Origin: Leptolyngbya sp. Cla-17
Lineage (GTDB): Bacteria; Cyanobacteriota; Cyanobacteriia; Leptolyngbyales; Leptolyngbyaceae
Direction: 5' to 3'
DNA length: 64,000 nucleotides
Assembly: GCF_016807185.1 (NCBI RefSeq)
Contig: NZ_JAEVYN010000002.1
Location: 248,001 to 312,000 of the forward strand
This document shows positions 60,526-64,000 of the stretch, piece after piece. The stretch's first letter is position 1; each line of letters begins with the position of its first letter. Under the pieces are notes generated by a model. It saw only the letters and a list, made by a program, of their open reading frames with translations. It did not search any database and was not told the origin of the DNA. Both the position numbers and the translations under genes were made by a program.

Positions 60526-61104
60526 CTAACGTGAAGGCAGCAACGGACGCACAATCAAAAATCCGGTGCCAAACGCCGTCACAATGATCATGCAAATGAC
60601 CAAAACTAGCCACCATGCACCGATTTCTTTTACCTCCGCCTGAGCAGTCGAACTAGGCTGACTAGTTTGCCCCGTAAACAGCTTTCCTGGAAAGCCAGTA
60701 ATCTGCTTTAGAGCATTTTGGGTAGGGATCGCAGCAGACTGATTATTCAATTGGATGGGTTGTTCTGAGGGGGCGGAGGTGAATGAAGTCTCGGCGGCTG
60801 GACTTGAAGAATTGTCTGTGCTGGAACTGCCTACCTGCAAATTAATATCTGCAAGCTGGCGAAGGTAGAGGGCTGACTGCACCACCCGCTCAATTTCAAG
60901 CCGCAACTGCTGGTTCCTTTGAACCAGGTCATTATTCTGACCTTTGAGAGAATCGAGAGAGGTTCGAGCCGCTTGCAATTCACTTGCAACTTCGCGGTAA
61001 ACCGAGATAGGGACAGACGGGCTACGCGCAACCTCGGATCTTGGAGCTGGCGCAGATGTTTTGGGAGGTTGCATCATCGGTTTAGTATTGACATTAGAGG
61101 GCAT
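60526..61104 (-). CDS. Hypothetical coiled-coil protein with a C-terminal membrane anchor
   Basis: 192 residues from the ATG at 61104. A longer frame from a TTG at 61200 would add a first hydrophobic segment (GFILWSIIFCCIY). A Pro/Ser-rich start is followed by a coiled coil (ELQAARTSLDSLKGQNNDLV), a Ser/Gln-rich linker and one membrane helix near the end (WWLVLVICMIIVTAFGTGFL) with a short basic tail. No known domain. It is divergent from queF. Confidence 0.55.
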   Translation of the reverse strand: MPSNVNTKPMMQPPKTSAPAPRSEVARSPSVPISVYREVASELQAARTSLDSLKGQNNDLVQRNQQLRLEIERVVQSALYLRQLADINLQVGSSSTDNSSSPAAETSFTSAPSEQPIQLNNQSAAIPTQNALKQITGFPGKLFTGQTSQPSSTAQAEVKEIGAWWLVLVICMIIVTAFGTGFLIVRPLLPSR

Positions 61105-61276
61105 AGGAAAGAAGTGTTTGTAGATACAGCAAAAAATGATTGACCACAGGATAAACCCAAACTCAAAAAGTGACCGTTTTTCTTGAGAGGCCGCAGACAA
61201 GAGTTTTTAGTTCTAAGTTTTTAGTTTTTCCTAGACCTTGTCCCCTTGATTCCTAGTTCCTTTAAAGTAAAGACTT

Positions 61277-61296
61277 CGCGGACTGATAAGTCCGCG
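61277..61296. other. Perfect hairpin upstream of queF
   Basis: CGCGGACT and AGTCCGCG form eight base pairs around a GATA tetraloop, about 38 bases before the queF start. No T-run follows. It does not match the preQ1-I riboswitch consensus. Confidence 0.5.
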
Positions 61297-61333
61297 CATG
61301 CGCGATAGCTCACGTTATTTCCAAATCACAATC

Positions 61334-61774
61334 ATGAGTCAATTTGCTGCCGATACAATCCCGTCTGAGTCTGAATTGCCGAACCCTACCGCAGAAAAAT
61401 ATGGGGAGCGGTTGATTGAGTCAGGGCAACTGATTACCTTTCCAAATCCGCGAATTGGCAGACGCTACGAGATTCATCTGGTGCTGCCTGAATTCACCTG
61501 CAAATGTCCTTTTTCGGGCTATCCAGATTTTGCAACGATTTATTTGACCTACGTTCCCAATCAGAAAGTGGTGGAGCTAAAAGCGATTAAGCTTTACATC
61601 AATAGCTATCGCGATCGCTATATTTCGCATGAAGAATCTATCAACCAAATCTTGGATGATTTTGTTGCTGCTTGTGACCCGCTAGAAGTGAGACTTAAAG
61701 GCGACTATAATCCACGGGGCAATGTGCATACTGTGATTGAGGTAGAGCATCGTCACCCTTCGGCTCAAGCATGA
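61334..61774 (+). CDS. queF: NADPH-dependent 7-cyano-7-deazaguanine reductase QueF
   Basis: 146 residues, the short unimodular type. It reduces preQ0 to preQ1 for queuosine in tRNA. FTCKCPFSGYPDFA carries the catalytic Cys and Asp. VVELKAIKLYINSYR is the NADPH-binding QueF motif E(L)KxxKLY. The start at 61334 (MSQFAADTIPS) is preferred to the ATG 12 codons earlier, which lies beside the hairpin. A conserved hypothetical gene follows. Confidence 0.94.
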   Translation: MSQFAADTIPSESELPNPTAEKYGERLIESGQLITFPNPRIGRRYEIHLVLPEFTCKCPFSGYPDFATIYLTYVPNQKVVELKAIKLYINSYRDRYISHEESINQILDDFVAACDPLEVRLKGDYNPRGNVHTVIEVEHRHPSAQA

Positions 61775-61875
61775 TGTACCAGAAAAAGTAGGTCGTGTCT
61801 GTTTATAACTGCACAGGTTGGGCACACTGAATGATAAGTCGGCGCACTATAGCGATCGTCGCCTTTGAACTACTT

Positions 61876-62670
61876 ATGAATCAGCCAATTGAATCGTCAC
61901 TGACCCTATCTAAGGCCGTTTTTTCTGAGAGTCTGTTGCTCAAGCTTCCTCCAGAAGCACAGCGGTGGGCTGAGAGCTTGCCCTGGGCACAGCGGCGCTA
62001 CGTGTTGTCGTTGTGTCACCTCATGGGTGCCGCTGCGCCCGAAACACGGGCACAATTTTTAGATGACTATACTGCCGATGGTTTGGTGTCTAAAGTTTTA
62101 GAAGACCGTGACACAAAGCAAAAAGTCAAAGAATATCTGAAGGAATTTAAGGTCAAAACGGACCTAGATACGAATTCTCTGCGCCATTATATTCGTCAGT
62201 TTTATATCCATTCGGCGCAGGATATGCGGACTCAGCCCCAGCTTTATCTAGAGTCAGCGCTGCGGCTGGTGATGAGTACGGAAGAACGCAATAATGTGTT
62301 CTCGTATATTTTGGGCTTTGAATTGATTAAAATGATGTTCAGCATGAGTTGGTATCAGCAGGAAAAGCTGTATCGCTTACAGCGGAACCAGGAAGAGTTT
62401 TTGCAGACTTATATCAAGCCGATTCAACACGCTCATCGGATTAACCAAATTATCGTGCCAAAGGATGAAAATCTGTTTTTTGCGCGGCGCGACTATTATG
62501 TGAAAAAGCCGATTATGTCTGAGAGAAAACTGGTGGAGTTGGCGATCGCGACCTTTCCCACCGATGTCACCACGAACATGGGCTTTTCTATCATTCGTCA
62601 TTCTCAGTCGCTTGTCTTCGATTATCACTATATTTTTGAACTTGATCAAGATGCAATTTATCTGCAATGA
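61876..62670 (+). CDS. Conserved cyanobacterial hypothetical protein
   Basis: 264 residues, soluble, helical. LLKLPPEAQRWAESLPWAQRRYVLSL is a strongly patterned opening (seen as LPPEAQRWAESLPWAQRRY). RHYIRQFYIHSAQDMRTQP, SYILGFELIKMMFSMSW and YIKPIQHAHRINQIIVPKDE follow. I know similar sequences from cyanobacteria, some labelled as cobyrinic acid synthase without visible support. No catalytic motif is evident. Its stop overlaps the ATG of the next gene (ATGA), so the two are probably coupled. Confidence 0.7.
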   Translation: MNQPIESSLTLSKAVFSESLLLKLPPEAQRWAESLPWAQRRYVLSLCHLMGAAAPETRAQFLDDYTADGLVSKVLEDRDTKQKVKEYLKEFKVKTDLDTNSLRHYIRQFYIHSAQDMRTQPQLYLESALRLVMSTEERNNVFSYILGFELIKMMFSMSWYQQEKLYRLQRNQEEFLQTYIKPIQHAHRINQIIVPKDENLFFARRDYYVKKPIMSERKLVELAIATFPTDVTTNMGFSIIRHSQSLVFDYHYIFELDQDAIYLQ

Positions 62671-63050
62671 CCTATTCTCAAAATGATTTAATTGCAGAGC
62701 TGACCCAACTCTACCTGACCTACGAAACTGCCCTTTGCACCAATGATTTGGCAACTTTAGATGCGCTGTTTTGGGAATCGACCAATGTAGTGCGATTTGG
62801 TGCAACCGAAAATCTCTATGGAATTGACGAGATTCGCCAGTTTCGCCGATGTCGCTCGCCGCAAGACTTAGCGCGAGAAATTTCCCGGTTAACAGTGGTG
62901 CCGTTTGGCGACGATACGGCAGCAATTACATTGGAATTTCGGCGAACTATTAATGGAACGGCGCGATTGGGTAGGCAAAGCCAGTTTTGGCGTAAGTTTC
63001 CTCAAGGCTGGCGGATTGTGTCTGCCCACGTGTCGCTGTTGCCACTTTAG
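62667..63050 (+). CDS. HpxZ/AtzH-like NTF2-fold protein
   Basis: 127 residues. YLTYETALCTNDLATLDALFWES and VVRFGATENLYGIDEIRQFRR match the DUF3225/HpxZ branch of NTF2-like proteins (each read in part). WRKFPQGWRIVSAHVSLLP is the usual end. HpxZ-type proteins often accompany amide hydrolases in purine-derived nitrogen use, but no amidase is nearby here. It is translationally coupled to the hypothetical gene upstream. Confidence 0.78.
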   Translation: MTYSQNDLIAELTQLYLTYETALCTNDLATLDALFWESTNVVRFGATENLYGIDEIRQFRRCRSPQDLAREISRLTVVPFGDDTAAITLEFRRTINGTARLGRQSQFWRKFPQGWRIVSAHVSLLPL

Positions 63051-63163
63051 GACTTGTGACAAGAACGCGATCGCCTATCTTAAAATCCACCCCTTAACAA
63101 TCTTTTCACTTGCATAATAGATAGCGGCAGAGGATGCTAGTGAGCTATCAGGAGATTGTTTGT

Positions 63164-63874
63164 ATGAGTCAGCGCGATCGCCAATTACGTCAATGGACCC
63201 GACAATTCAGCCCTAAAGGATTTGGATGGATGGTTGCCGCAGGCGCGATCGCGCTTGCTGGATGCACCTCCCTACAAACTAGCCCAACGACCACAGAATC
63301 GTCAGTCGTTCAGTCTCCGTCTCCCACTCCAACGGGCTTGTTGCCCAATCCCAGTCCAACTGAGATTTCGCCTAGCGTTAGCCCAACGACCTCTTTAAGT
63401 CCCTCCCCAACCGTGGAAAAACCGGAGTCCGTCAAGACCGTAGAAACCAATTTGGCGGGGTTGGTCGGCAAAGCTGGAAACTTAACGATTCAATCGGTAG
63501 ACTGCCCAGCAACGTTGGTCGCCCCCACCCCAACTGGAACTCCTGCCGCTGCCACAACACCGAAAACGTATGAGTGCCAAGTGACCTCAGATGCCGGTGG
63601 CTTTACAGTTGTGGTAGAGCCAACTAGTGATCCCAATAAATTTCGCTGGGGCACCAAGGGCATGTTGCTGCTCTCTAAGTTGAATGACTTTATTCAAAAA
63701 AGTGCTGAGAGCAAAGATCTTGGCAAAGTTGGTGTGGATTGTGGCGGCAAAATTAGACCTGCTAAAGCTGGAGAAACTTTTGACTGCAAGGTCACCGATG
63801 CAAAAGGTTCTCTTCGGACGGTTAAAGTCACAGTTCGGGATGAGGCTGGTAACGTATTTATTGCTCCGCTTTAA
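63164..63874 (+). CDS. Lipoprotein with paired DUF4333-like domains
   Basis: 236 residues. The hydrophobic WMVAAGAIALAGC is a lipoprotein signal with the lipobox ending in Cys. A long Ser/Thr/Pro linker follows (about residues 40-95). Two similar beta-rich modules each hold a VDCP/VDCGG and a YECQV/FDCKV Cys pair, as in DUF4333. The second ends LRTVKVTVRDEAGNVF. The likely place is the periplasmic face of a membrane. The start at 63164 has GGAG ten bases upstream; a frame ten codons longer is less likely. Confidence 0.75.
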   Translation: MSQRDRQLRQWTRQFSPKGFGWMVAAGAIALAGCTSLQTSPTTTESSVVQSPSPTPTGLLPNPSPTEISPSVSPTTSLSPSPTVEKPESVKTVETNLAGLVGKAGNLTIQSVDCPATLVAPTPTGTPAAATTPKTYECQVTSDAGGFTVVVEPTSDPNKFRWGTKGMLLLSKLNDFIQKSAESKDLGKVGVDCGGKIRPAKAGETFDCKVTDAKGSLRTVKVTVRDEAGNVFIAPL

Positions 63875-64000
63875 TTGCTGTTAGTTGGCTCTTGGCTACT
63901 GGCTTTGTTACGGCTGAGGTCTGACACCAGCGCAATAAACAGTTCAGTCACAGAGCGATAAAGTTAGCAAGCTGAGAATTTTTTAGCCTTTAGCAACTTC

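Noticed and set aside
61240..61334. preQ1 riboswitch before queF
   Set aside because: The hairpin present lacks the preQ1-I consensus loop and A-rich tail.
62377..62925. 182-codon minus-strand frame across two hypothetical genes
   Set aside because: Antisense to two coupled genes with protein-like sequence.

Overview
The window is cyanobacterial chromosome. It carries photosynthesis genes (ftsH of the FtsH2 type, ndhA-I-G-E, psbV, a psbV2-like gene, petE, petJ, ycf46, ycf35), the nitrogen regulator PII with an NtcA-type box, and very many copies of the HIP1 octamer GCGATCGC. A hetZ-like gene followed by a patU-like gene points to a filamentous species. No insertion sequence, prophage, CRISPR array or rRNA operon is visible, so this is mainly core genome with a few decayed or unusual loci.

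Layout. 1-6 kb: end of a GGDEF gene, a UbiG-like methyltransferase, a PAS/LuxR regulator coupled to a glycosyltransferase, and a divergent Zn/Mn ABC transporter around a Zur/Fur-like palindrome. 6-19 kb: FtsH; a permease-PAS-histidine kinase fusion broken by a frameshift; a hydrolase; a DICT-domain kinase lacking its phospho-histidine; a Tat-exported FAD/Rieske oxidoreductase with a tiny membrane ORF coupled to its start; a methyltransferase-like gene; and a SnoaL-like gene behind three spaced CGGAA repeats. 19-30 kb: initiator tRNA, a tandem pair of DUF697-type GTPases, SelO, a RimJ-like acetyltransferase, a CsgG-like protein, MnmE with an internal 14-bp tandem repeat, and citrate synthase. 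30-38 kb: ndhA-I-G-E, NAD kinase, alcohol dehydrogenase, tRNA-Lys, prepilin peptidase, LeuB.

38-47 kb: a cobalamin riboswitch ahead of cobW and a DUF1636 gene, a methyltransferase, a divergent squalene/phytoene synthase, accD, then a photosynthetic electron-carrier cluster (cytochrome c550, its PsbV2 paralogue, plastocyanin, cytochrome c6). 46-54 kb: a transglutaminase-fold membrane protein without catalytic Cys and His, the patU/hetZ pair, and a ribbon-helix-helix protein-ycf46-ycf35 group. 54-64 kb: fluoride channel, EcsC-like protein, RRM protein, a frameshifted endonuclease V, an orphan ABC ATPase with two membrane proteins, PII, QueF, and a run of conserved hypothetical and NTF2-like genes ending in a DUF4333-like lipoprotein.

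The best candidates for something undescribed are: the 27-codon membrane ORF coupled to the Rieske oxidoreductase; the transporter-kinase fusion; the spaced operator-like repeats before the SnoaL gene; the short ORF between the B12 riboswitch and cobW; the family members that lack catalytic residues (DICT kinase, transglutaminase, first GTPase); and the 11-bp repeat that exactly brackets psbV2. All functional names come from reading motifs by eye; no database search was run.
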